Shown here in pieces: positions 25,732 to 32,505 of a stretch of 64,000 nucleotides of DNA. The position numbers and the translations under genes were made by a program. Below the pieces are notes generated by a model that worked only from the letters and a program-made list of their open reading frames with translations, had not been told where the DNA came from and did not search any database. Position 1 is the stretch's first letter. Every line of letters begins with the position of its first letter. The DNA comes from Streptomyces lavendofoliae (lineage in GTDB: Bacteria > Actinomycetota > Actinomycetes > Streptomycetales > Streptomycetaceae), in the NCBI RefSeq assembly GCF_014649735.1, contig NZ_BMTP01000008.1:248001-312000 (forward strand), read 5' to 3'.

Positions 25732-26130
25732 ATGAGAGCACAGATCCGCGTCACCCGCGACGGGGAGACCTTCGTCGTCCGGCTGGCGCCGTCACAGACG
25801 GCGGCCATCGCCAACGCGTTGGAAACCCTCCGGAACCAGGACCTCGGTGACGAGGCCTTGGCCCTCCGGGTGGGAGCCGGCCGCGCGGAGGTCGAGGAGC
25901 TCATCGGTCGGCTGCGCGAACTCCGCGCGGCCCCCGGCGACCTCCGCCTGGCGCTGCACCAGTTGCACGTGATCCACGGTGCGCTCACCGCGGTCGCGAC
26001 GACATTCCTGGTCAAGAGCCGCCACTTCTCCGAGGAGCCGTTCCACAACGCCCTCGGCGTCTTCCGCGAGGACGTCGACGCCCTGGCCGCGCACCTCGCC
26101 CAGGCGGTGTCGGAGGCGGCCCGGCCGTGA
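25732..26130 (+). CDS. small cytoplasmic protein, candidate immunity partner
   Basis: 132 residues, no signal peptide, no recognised domain. N-terminal beta-like part (AQIRVTRDGETFVVRLAP) then helical (RAEVEELIGRLRELRAAPGDL, FREDVDALAAHLAQAV). The ATG follows the toxin-like stop by 17 bp, with GAGGGA 7-8 nt upstream, so the two are co-transcribed. In polymorphic toxin loci the gene directly after the toxin usually encodes its immunity protein; this role is inferred from position only. Confidence 0.65.
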   Translation: MRAQIRVTRDGETFVVRLAPSQTAAIANALETLRNQDLGDEALALRVGAGRAEVEELIGRLRELRAAPGDLRLALHQLHVIHGALTAVATTFLVKSRHFSEEPFHNALGVFREDVDALAAHLAQAVSEAARP

Positions 26131-26172
26131 CGGGAGCGTCCCCACCTCTTCGGTGACCACGAAGGAAACCGG

Positions 26173-26203
26173 CGGGCCCCTGCCGAACCACGGCGGGGGC
26201 CCG
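26173..26203. terminator. hairpin between the toxin-like operon and the convergent envelope operon
   Basis: Arms 26173-26185 and 26191-26203 pair over 13 bp with one G-U; 5-nt loop. It lies 42 bp after the stop of the small gene. Confidence 0.7.
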
Positions 26204-26317
26204 TCCGCTGCTCCTGGCACAGCCCGCCTCGCGGCCGGCCGGCGACGCGGAACGCCATGGCCCCCGCCCTCAGGATGGAGAGGCCATGGCGCTGCGGCTC
26301 CCGCAGAAGTCGGCCGG

Positions 26318-27637
26318 TCAGCCCTCGATGAAGTTCTTCAGGCCCGGCACCGTGAGGTCGCCGCCGAACTGGCCCGCCTGGGTGACCTTCACGTCGGTGA
26401 AGAAGGCGAAGGGGACGTTCAGCGGGGGCGGGGTCTCGGGGCTGAAGGTGATCGGGATGATGCCGAAGAGGTTGCCCTTCAGCTCCTCCGTGTACATCGT
26501 CACCGTGCCGCCCGTGATGGTGGACGTGGAGCCGGGACGGGACTTCACGTGACCGGCGTGGCCCTCGGAGTGGACCGTGATCTGGTGCAGGTCCTTGATG
26601 TCCACCTCGTCCGCGGTGAACTTGAGGACCTTCTTGACCTTCCCGCTGTACGTCTTGACCTCCACGATGCCGTGGTAGTCCAGGCCGCGCAGGGTGAGCA
26701 GGGTGCTCTCCAGCTTCCACGGCTCGTCGGGCAGCAGCGGGATGCCGGGTTCCAGCTCGGCGGCGGCGAGGGCCTCCGGGTCGGGGGTCGGGCAGGGGAA
26801 GCGCGGCTTGGCGCCGTCCGGGATGTCCTCGTCCTTCTTGGGGTCGAGTCCCTTGACGTCCTCCGGGAGCTCCTCGACCTTGGCGCCCGCCTTGTCGGCG
26901 GCGTCCTTGATCGCGTCCTTGGCCTTGTCGACGGCCTCGCCTGCCTCGTCGTCCGGCTTCGCCACGGGCTCGTCGGCCGGCCGGGCGGTGGACGGCCCGG
27001 TGGGCTTCTCCGCCGGCGGTCGCGTGGACGGAACCGCCGTGGTGGGCGCGGTGATCGACGGGGTGGCCGACGGTTCCTCGTCCTCCCGGCCGTCGAAGAC
27101 GTCCTTGATCGCGTCGCCGATGCCCAGCGGGTCCAGCGGGTTCCTGGTCTCGGTGGGAGTGGGGGCGACGGGAACGGGGGGCGTCGCGGCCGGTGTGGGC
27201 GTCGCGGAGGACGTCGGGCTCGTCGCGGCGGGCGGCTTCGTCTCACCGGCCTTGGGCTCGGGGGTCGCCTCCTCCGACTCGCTCGCGGACGGGCTGGTGC
27301 CGGGTGTCGGCTCCTTCTCCTCGTCCGCCCCGGGTGTCCCGGTCGCGCTCTGGGAGGGCTCGGGCGTCGGGGACGCGGACTCCTTGGGCTTCTCCGACTC
27401 CGACTCCGACGGCTCGTCGGACCGCGTGACGCACGGGCCGGGTGCGAAGGGGATGTCCTTGTCGTCGGCGACGGCCAGTTTGGGGGTCATTCCGAGGCCG
27501 ACGAGTACGGCGGTGGGCATCGCGGCCAGGGCTATCGCCCGGCCGGCCGGCGCCTGGAGCTTGGTCAGCAGCGACTTCTTCGGGGCCGCGTGGCGCGGCC
27601 CTTTTCTCGTCACGGGCTGGATGTCGTCACCCCGCAC
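26318..27637 (-). CDS. membrane-anchored Pro/Ser/Thr/Glu-rich protein with a C-terminal domain shared in DUF6230/DUF6114 loci
   Basis: 439 residues. A basic N-terminus precedes one hydrophobic segment (AIALAAMPTAVLVGLGM, about 33-50), probably a signal anchor. Residues about 70-270 are a Pro/Ser/Thr/Glu low-complexity stalk with Ala/Asp/Lys helices. The C-terminal 140 residues (LLTLRGLDYHGIVEVKTYSG, ITVHSEGHAGHVKSRPGST, GTVTMYTEELKGNLFGIIP) look beta-rich and globular. The GTG start overlaps the DUF6114 stop by 11 bp, with GGAGG 4 nt upstream: third gene of a coupled operon. Function unknown; a surface-exposed envelope protein is likely. Confidence 0.75.
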   Translation of the reverse strand: MRGDDIQPVTRKGPRHAAPKKSLLTKLQAPAGRAIALAAMPTAVLVGLGMTPKLAVADDKDIPFAPGPCVTRSDEPSESESEKPKESASPTPEPSQSATGTPGADEEKEPTPGTSPSASESEEATPEPKAGETKPPAATSPTSSATPTPAATPPVPVAPTPTETRNPLDPLGIGDAIKDVFDGREDEEPSATPSITAPTTAVPSTRPPAEKPTGPSTARPADEPVAKPDDEAGEAVDKAKDAIKDAADKAGAKVEELPEDVKGLDPKKDEDIPDGAKPRFPCPTPDPEALAAAELEPGIPLLPDEPWKLESTLLTLRGLDYHGIVEVKTYSGKVKKVLKFTADEVDIKDLHQITVHSEGHAGHVKSRPGSTSTITGGTVTMYTEELKGNLFGIIPITFSPETPPPLNVPFAFFTDVKVTQAGQFGGDLTVPGLKNFIEG

Positions 27638-28187
27638 TGTTCCTCCCGCCGTTGGCGTCGATCGTGCTGTCGGTCGCGTTCGTCCGCGGAGTCACGGCCG
27701 AGAGTTCGCCGGCCTGCCCGTTCGAGGGCCGGGGCGCGGGGACTCCTTCGCCGCCCTCCGGCAGCGCGGCCACGTCCGCCGTCCCGTCCTTCGCCGGTTC
27801 GCCGGGCGCCCAGGACGCGGACAGGGCGCCGCCGATCAGGGCGCACAGGAAGCCGACCAGGAAGCCACCGATGTTGGCCACCGGCAGGGACACCAGCGCC
27901 AGGACGATGGCGGCGACCCCGGCGAACACCCGCACGACGGCGTGGAACCACATGGTCAGGCCGAGCGTGATCAGCAGGACACCGATGATCAGGGAGCCCG
28001 CGCCGGCGGTGGTGGACATGGCGATCGTCATGTTGCCGAGCCGCATGTCGGCGTAGGGCAGGTAGGCGATCGGTACGCCGCCGATCATGGTGAGCAGCCC
28101 GCCCCAGAAGGGCCGGTTGCCCCGCCACGTACGGAAACGCAGCCGCCAGTAGGTGAATCCGCGGGAACCAGTGGACTCGGCGCTCAT
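27627..28187 (-). CDS. DUF6114-type membrane protein
   Basis: 186 residues with four hydrophobic helices between about 28 and 125 (FWGGLLTMIGGVPIAYLPY, AGSLIIGVLLITLGLTMWF, VFAGVAAIVLALVSL, IGGFLVGFLCALIGGAL) and a Pro/Ala/Gly-rich soluble tail. It recurs in Streptomyces beside DUF6230 proteins, from which I take the family name (recognition, not a search). Probably a membrane partner of the two exported neighbours. Confidence 0.8.
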   Translation of the reverse strand: MSAESTGSRGFTYWRLRFRTWRGNRPFWGGLLTMIGGVPIAYLPYADMRLGNMTIAMSTTAGAGSLIIGVLLITLGLTMWFHAVVRVFAGVAAIVLALVSLPVANIGGFLVGFLCALIGGALSASWAPGEPAKDGTADVAALPEGGEGVPAPRPSNGQAGELSAVTPRTNATDSTIDANGGRNSAG

Positions 28188-28248
28188 GGAAAACAGCTCC
28201 CTGGAAGCGGTGTTGCTAAGAAAAGTGGTGAAAAATCACGTCAAGGAC

Positions 28249-28290
28249 CCGAACGGGCGGAGCCATGCACGCACGGCACCACCCGCTCGG
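28249..28290 (-). terminator. possible attenuating hairpin between DUF6230 and DUF6114 genes
   Basis: Arms 28249-28257 and 28282-28290 pair over 9 bp with one mismatch or G-U; 24-nt loop. It lies just after the DUF6230 stop and could reduce read-through so that the first gene is expressed more. Weak by itself. Confidence 0.3.
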
Positions 28291-28302
28291 TGAGCGCTAG
28301 CC

Positions 28303-28950
28303 CTAGAAGCACTCCTTGGTGCCCTTGTGCAGCTTCAGGCTGAGGTCGGGCAGCCGGAAGGTACCGGCCGTGGTCGCCCACGCCTTCTGCTCGACGTTGT
28401 CGAGCTTCGCGGTCTTCGCGCGCTGCGAGAAGCCGTACGGGTTCGCCTCGGTGTTGGGCTGGATGCCCGGGTTCTTCAGCGAACCGGCGGCCACACCGAT
28501 GTCGATGTTGCCGAACTCGGCGTCGGCCTCCAGCTGGGAGACATCGAGGTAGATGTCCTTGGCGTAGACGCGCTTGCTCTTGTCCTTCGCCGCCGACGGG
28601 TCGGTGCCCGCGCGCAGCTCCAGGCTGACGTTGCCGAGGAACGGCACCGGGGTGACGACCGACTGGCACATGTCGGTGATCCATGCCTCGCTGAAGCCCG
28701 AGACGCCGACCGGCGCCCAGAACCCCTTGCCATCGAGGTCCTTGCCCTTGACGATGCTGCCGTATTGGACGAAGTCGTTGCCCTCGAGGCTCTTCGCCTT
28801 AACCTTGAACTCCTGGCCGGAGATGCTGAACGACGCCGCCAGCGCACCCTGTGCCAGGCCGATGCCTATCGCGGCCGTCGCGGCCACGCTCGGCACCATG
28901 ACGACGGCGAACCGCTTCCATCTGGTGCCACCACGAACCTGGGACTTCAT
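28303..28950 (-). CDS. DUF6230 family exported protein
   Basis: 215 residues. Signal peptide with a basic start, hydrophobic core VAATAAIGIGLAQGALA and Ala-X-Ala cleavage near residue 38. The mature protein (FSISGQEFKVKAKSLEGNDF, VSLELRAGTDPSA, DIYLDVSQLEADAEFGNIDIG) is beta-rich with two Cys (in DMCQSV and TKECF) at positions fit for a disulfide. Old annotations call relatives cholesterol esterase, but I see no GxSxG-type site, so I do not support an esterase. The ATG has a near-perfect AAGGAGG site, suggesting high expression. First gene of the operon. Confidence 0.82.
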   Translation of the reverse strand: MKSQVRGGTRWKRFAVVMVPSVAATAAIGIGLAQGALAASFSISGQEFKVKAKSLEGNDFVQYGSIVKGKDLDGKGFWAPVGVSGFSEAWITDMCQSVVTPVPFLGNVSLELRAGTDPSAAKDKSKRVYAKDIYLDVSQLEADAEFGNIDIGVAAGSLKNPGIQPNTEANPYGFSQRAKTAKLDNVEQKAWATTAGTFRLPDLSLKLHKGTKECF

Positions 28951-29447
28951 ATGTTCCTCCTTCTCGGACGTACATCTCCGGAAGGGCCATGGGCCCGTCC
29001 TGGGATGGGAGAAGTGCTACGTCCTCGGGAAGGAGAGCGCCCGTGGATCAGGCGCGAGCCGCGTCCGAATCACCGGCGATCACCCCCGAGCGACAACCAC
29101 TGGCCACGCCTTCGCGCAACCCTGCTTGGACAGGCCCTGCCGGGATGGGCAGGAACCCCCCTGTCCGGAGCCGGCGGCAGTGCCGTCGGCCCGCCCGGTG
29201 GGGACCCGCTCCCGTGAGCCCGGCGGGTTGCCGGGCTGGTACGGGATTGGACCGAGCGTGGCCGATCGTGGTCCATTCACGGCGCCGACACAAGGGGGTT
29301 CGTTACTGGCTAGTAACGGGTGGATAACCACGCCACGACGGGGTGATGTCGCCCGGGCACACAGGGTGCTACCCGCTGGTTCGACAGAAGGTGATTTCTT
29401 CGGCAAAAGCCGGACATAAAGAGGGTGTTGATTTACTGCAAGTAACA
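28951..29447. other. intergenic region with two related short palindromes
   Basis: No gene supported over about 590 bp up to 29538. It holds the DUF6230 promoter. GTTACT-N4-AGTAAC (29302-29317, extended by one pair on each side) and TTACT-N3-AGTAA (29433-29445) are similar palindromes 120 bp apart. The stretch is AT-richer than the rest of the window from about 29290 to 29480. Confidence 0.5.
29301..29318. promoter_or_regulatory. palindrome CGTTACT-N4-AGTAACG
   Basis: Perfect 7-bp arms (29301-29307, 29312-29318). Shape and length suit a TetR-class or similar dimeric repressor. A degenerate copy lies at 29433-29445. Confidence 0.45.
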
Positions 29448-29491
29448 GGCGGCCGCGATTACCAAGTTTTGGTAAAGCGCGACCGCCTTTT
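29448..29491. terminator. composite hairpin terminator
   Basis: Outer arms GGCGG and CCGCC, a middle CGCG pair and an inner perfect TTACCAA-GTT-TTGGTAA (29459-29475) build one long hairpin (29448-29487) followed by TTTT on the plus strand. It sits about 50 bp after the chaperedoxin stop (minus strand). Confidence 0.7.
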
Positions 29492-29538
29492 GTCACTCTG
29501 TCGCCAAATCGCCGGTGCCCCGGCGAGCTGTCAGTGCG

Positions 29539-30507
29539 TCAGAAAAGCACCCGCGCCAGAGCCGAGCGGGCCTTGGTGACGCGCGGGTCGTCGGGGCCGA
29601 TCACCTCGAAGAGTTCCAGCAGCCGCACCCGCGCCGTGTCGCGGTCGTCGCCCGCCGTGCGGCGCACGGTGTCGACGAGCCGCCCGAAGGCGTCCTCCAC
29701 ATGGCCGCCCACCAGGTCGAGGTCGGCGGCGGCGAGCTGGGCCGGTACGTCGGAGGGGTCGTCCGCGGCGCTCTTGCGGACCACCTGGGGGTCCATGCCC
29801 TGCACCCGGGAGAGCAGTTCCGCCTGGGCGAGGCCCAGCTTGGCCTCGGTGTTGCCGGGGTCGTCGACCAGGACGTTCTTGTACGCCTGGATCGCCCCGG
29901 CGAAGTCGTTCGCGTCCAGCGCGCGCACCGCCGCCTCCAGCAGCGCGTCGTACGGGCCGGCCGGCTGCGCCGGGCCCGCGGCGGCACCGGCCGCGTCGGA
30001 GTCGACCGTGATACCGGTGAGGCCGAAGCGCTCCTCCCCGACCCGGATCAGCTCGTCCAGGGTCTGGCGGATCTGCGCCTCCGGCGCCGCCCCCTGGAAC
30101 AGCGGCAGCGCCTGGCCGGCGACCACCGCGAAAACGGCCGGGATCCCCTGGATCCCGAACTGCTGCATCAACATCTGGTTGGCGTCGACATCGATCTTGG
30201 CCAGGACGAACCGGCCGTTGTACTCGGCGGCCAGCCGCTCCAGCAGCGGGCCCAGCTGCTTGCACGGTTCGCACCACTCGGCCCAGAAGTCGATGACGAC
30301 CGGGACCTCGGTGGAACGCTGGAGTACGTCGCGCTCGAACCCGGCCTCGTCGACATCGATCACCAGGGCGGACGGGGGTACGGCTCCGCCGCCGCCCTGC
30401 CGGGCGGCCTGGGCGCGCGCCTGCTCCGCCTTCGCCTTGGCCTCTCCGGCCGCCTTCACCGCGGCGAGGTCGACGACGCCGCTCATGGACATGTTCCTAG
30501 GCTGCAT
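29539..30507 (-). CDS. thioredoxin-TPR chaperedoxin (CnoX/YbbN type)
   Basis: 322 residues. An Ala/Lys/Gln-rich N-terminal leader (about 50) precedes a thioredoxin domain with VVIDFWAEWCEPCKQLGPLL (CxxC intact: C-E-P-C) and cis-Pro GIQGIPAVFAV. Next is a TPR region (YDALLEAAVRALDANDFAGAI, YKNVLVDDPGNTEAKLGLAQA) ending in a helix bundle. This is the YbbN/CnoX layout, which couples a holdase and redox role to GroEL and DnaK. E. coli CnoX lacks the second active Cys; here both are present, so it may be a working oxidoreductase. Start ATG 30507 is backed by GGGGGAGG; ATG 30492 and 30486 are alternatives. Confidence 0.88.
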   Translation of the reverse strand: MQPRNMSMSGVVDLAAVKAAGEAKAKAEQARAQAARQGGGGAVPPSALVIDVDEAGFERDVLQRSTEVPVVIDFWAEWCEPCKQLGPLLERLAAEYNGRFVLAKIDVDANQMLMQQFGIQGIPAVFAVVAGQALPLFQGAAPEAQIRQTLDELIRVGEERFGLTGITVDSDAAGAAAGPAQPAGPYDALLEAAVRALDANDFAGAIQAYKNVLVDDPGNTEAKLGLAQAELLSRVQGMDPQVVRKSAADDPSDVPAQLAAADLDLVGGHVEDAFGRLVDTVRRTAGDDRDTARVRLLELFEVIGPDDPRVTKARSALARVLF

Positions 30508-30625
30508 GGGTACATCCTCCCCCTTCCGCGCGCGTAACCGTAAAGCCATGGCCGAACCGCGACCGTCCGCGCGCCCCCCGCCGGTGTGCGGGGCGTACGG
30601 ACGTACGCGGTCCGGCAGTGTTTTC

Positions 30626-30678
30626 GGCACCGGGTCCCCACCCGGTGCCTGCTCGGCGCCGGGTCCCCACCCGGTGCC
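30626..30678. repeat. tandem pair of GGCACCGGGT-CCCC-ACCCGGTGCC hairpins
   Basis: Copy 1 (30626-30649) is perfect over 10 bp; copy 2 (30655-30678) differs by one base that still pairs as G-U. Same CCCC loop in each. Confidence 0.8.
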
Positions 30679-30798
30679 TGTGGTTGTCGCTCCTGGCCGC
30701 TCAAAGCCTTTCGCTACGCGTCGTAGCGTAACCCCGATCGAGCCCCTCCGGGGGTGGCACCGGCCGGTGAACTGCCTCACATGTACGCGCGGGTAACA

Positions 30799-30816
30799 AC
30801 CGGCGTACTCGCCGGT
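30799..30816 (+). promoter_or_regulatory. candidate TetR auto-operator
   Basis: ACCGGCG-N4-CGCCGGT, perfect 7-bp arms, abutting a TATGGT -10 box (30816-30821). The TetR ATG is 8 nt after that box, so the mRNA may be leaderless and the operator would cover the promoter. Confidence 0.55.
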
Positions 30817-30829
30817 ATGGTCGGGCGTC

Positions 30830-31456
30830 ATGTGCAGAAGCTCCAGCCGTTCACCGGGCCGTACCGGTGGCCGCCCGCGTTCGGCGGCGGCCGACGCCGC
30901 GATACTCGAGGCGACCAGGGCCGCGCTGGTCGAGCTGGGCTGGTCGAAGCTGACGATGGGCGACGTCGCCGGCCGCGCCGGGGTGGCCAAGACGACCCTC
31001 TACCGGCGCTGGGCCGGCAAGAACGAGCTCGTCGTCGACGCCGTCGCCGTCCTCTTCGACGAGCTGGAACTGCCCGACCGCGGCAGCCTGATGGCCGACA
31101 TCGAGGGCGTGGTGGTGCAGTTCGCGGCCCTGCTGGAGCGGCCCGAGACCAAGACGGCGCTGATGGCCGTCATCGCCGAGTCGACCCGCGACGAGCCGCT
31201 GCGGGAGCGGATCCGCACCTCGATCGTGGAGCGGCAGAAACGCCTGGTCCTCGCGGGGCGGCGGCGCGCCCAGGCCCGTGGCGAGCTGCCCGAGAGCCCG
31301 GCGTCCGCCGCCGGGACCGACGACCTGATCTTCGACGTGATCGCCGGGGCGGTGGTCCACCGGGCGCTGGTGAGCGCCGAACCGGTCGACGCGGAGTGGG
31401 TCCAGCGCTTCACCGCCCTGCTGCTGGGGGGCCTTTCGGCGGCGGCCCGGACCTGA
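30830..31456 (+). CDS. TetR-family regulator
   Basis: 208 residues. After a basic Ser/Arg-rich start, the HTH is MGDVAGRAGVAKTTLYRRWAGKNEL. The C-terminal domain resembles TetR_C_16-like forms (VVVQFAALLERPETKTALMAV, FDVIAGAVVHRALV). No ribosome site is visible before the ATG; a TATGGT box 8 nt upstream suggests leaderless translation. Target unknown: itself, or the divergent chaperedoxin gene. Convergent with the GNAT gene. Confidence 0.9.
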   Translation: MCRSSSRSPGRTGGRPRSAAADAAILEATRAALVELGWSKLTMGDVAGRAGVAKTTLYRRWAGKNELVVDAVAVLFDELELPDRGSLMADIEGVVVQFAALLERPETKTALMAVIAESTRDEPLRERIRTSIVERQKRLVLAGRRRAQARGELPESPASAAGTDDLIFDVIAGAVVHRALVSAEPVDAEWVQRFTALLLGGLSAAART

Positions 31457-31489
31457 CGGCGCCCCCGCCCCCGCCGCCGCCCTCCGACG

Positions 31490-31987
31490 TCAGAGCGGGC
31501 GGTGCATGACGTGCAGCCCCACGTACCCGCGCACCGGGTGGTGGAACGCCTCCGGGACCGTGCCCACCACGCGGAACCCGAGCCGCTCGTACAGCCGTAC
31601 CGCGTGGACGTTGGTCTCGACGACCGCGTTGAACTGCATGCCCCGGAAGCCGTGCTCACGCGCCCAGTCCAGGCTGTACTCGACGAGCGCCCGCCCCACG
31701 CCCCGCCCGCCGTGGGCGGGGTCGACCATGTAGCTGGCGCTGGCGACGTGGGCGCCGTTGCCGGCCTGGTTGCGGTTCATCTTGGCGGTGCCGAGGACCG
31801 TGCCGGTCTCCTCATCGACCGCGACGACCGTGCGGTCGGGCGCCCGCAGCAGCCACCAGCCGCGGCCGTCCTCCTCCCCCAGGTCGAGCGGGAAGGTGAA
31901 GGTGTCACCGGCGGCGACGATGGTGCGGAAGAACGGCCATATCGCCGGCCAGTCGCCGGAGGTGGCTTCCCTGATGCTGATCTTCAT
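31490..31987 (-). CDS. GNAT-family N-acetyltransferase
   Basis: 165 residues. The acetyl-CoA loop is AHGGRGVGRALVEYSLDWAR (R/Q-x-x-G-x-G/A signature), followed by the beta-bulge YERLGFRVVGTVPEAFHHP. The N-terminal part ISIREATSGDWPAIWPFFRT is typical. Similar to phosphinothricin or other small-molecule acetyltransferases of this subclass; the substrate cannot be told. Monocistronic by spacing. Confidence 0.92.
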   Translation of the reverse strand: MKISIREATSGDWPAIWPFFRTIVAAGDTFTFPLDLGEEDGRGWWLLRAPDRTVVAVDEETGTVLGTAKMNRNQAGNGAHVASASYMVDPAHGGRGVGRALVEYSLDWAREHGFRGMQFNAVVETNVHAVRLYERLGFRVVGTVPEAFHHPVRGYVGLHVMHRPL

Positions 31988-32068
31988 CCGCCCAGTGTGC
32001 CCGCCGCGGGTCCCGGGCGCCGCCGGGTTTCTCCGGTACGGGCGCGGCGGCCGGGCGGTGACCCGGCC

Positions 32069-32122
32069 GCACGGCCCCGCGCAACGCCCCCGCCCGCACG
32101 GCCCCGCGCAACGCCCCCGCTC
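32069..32122. repeat. 27-bp tandem duplication
   Basis: 32069-32095 and 32096-32122 are identical except for one base. The second copy reaches the stop codon of the EF-G-like gene. It probably arose by slippage. Confidence 0.8.
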
Positions 32123-32498
32123 ACCCGGCCGGGGGCCGTACGTACCGCCCGGGCGGCCCCTCCTCGGGCGGCAGCAGTCCGGCCCTCACGAGCGCGGCGC
32201 GGCCGGCCATCTCGCCGGCCCGCCGGAAGCCCCACTCCGAGGAGTCGACCTCGTGGTACCGCCCATGGGTGAGCAGGACGGCGGCGGAGGTGGAGCCCAG
32301 GCCCTCCCGGATGCCCTCCCAGAGGGCGTCGGCGTACTCGGGCGGCAGCAGCCGGGCCGGGACCAGGTTCAGGAACTCGCTCTCCCCGCCCGGCCCCGGC
32401 GGCTCGAAGTCGGCGTCGAACAGCGCGAAGGGGCCGCAGGCGCCGACGTACCAGTAGCGGACGGCGACGCCGGGGACCGGGACGGGGAGGGCTGCCAC
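32121..32498 (-). CDS. free-standing EF-G domain IV-like protein
   Basis: 125 residues. The centre aligns with domain IV of elongation factor G: SEFLNLVPARLLPPEYADAL corresponds to the FIN..GG.IP.EYIPAV stretch, WEGIREGL to the KGI.E.L helix, and THGRYHEVDSSEWGFRRAG to the highly conserved GSYH.VDSSE.AFK.A strand-helix. No GTPase domain is present. In EF-G this domain enters the decoding site during translocation; a stand-alone copy could be a ribosome-binding factor or a relic, which is inference. The GTG start is 7 bp past the icmA stop with AGGG 5-6 nt upstream, so it is in the icmA operon. Confidence 0.75.
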   Translation of the reverse strand: MAALPVPVPGVAVRYWYVGACGPFALFDADFEPPGPGGESEFLNLVPARLLPPEYADALWEGIREGLGSTSAAVLLTHGRYHEVDSSEWGFRRAGEMAGRAALVRAGLLPPEEGPPGRYVRPPAG

Positions 32499-32505
32499 CC
32501 GGACC

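Larger units (their letters stand above)
30508..30829. other. 322-bp divergent region with twin hairpins
   Basis: No gene. Two near-identical 24-nt hairpins (30626-30649 and 30655-30678, period 29), a 17-bp palindrome CGCTACG-CGT-CGTAGCG (30712-30728), and a palindrome at 30799-30816 next to the TetR start. Promoters of both flanking genes must be here. Confidence 0.6.

Noticed and set aside
28303..28950. Cholesterol esterase annotation for the DUF6230 protein
   Set aside because: No serine hydrolase motif or catalytic triad seen; treated as unknown exported protein.
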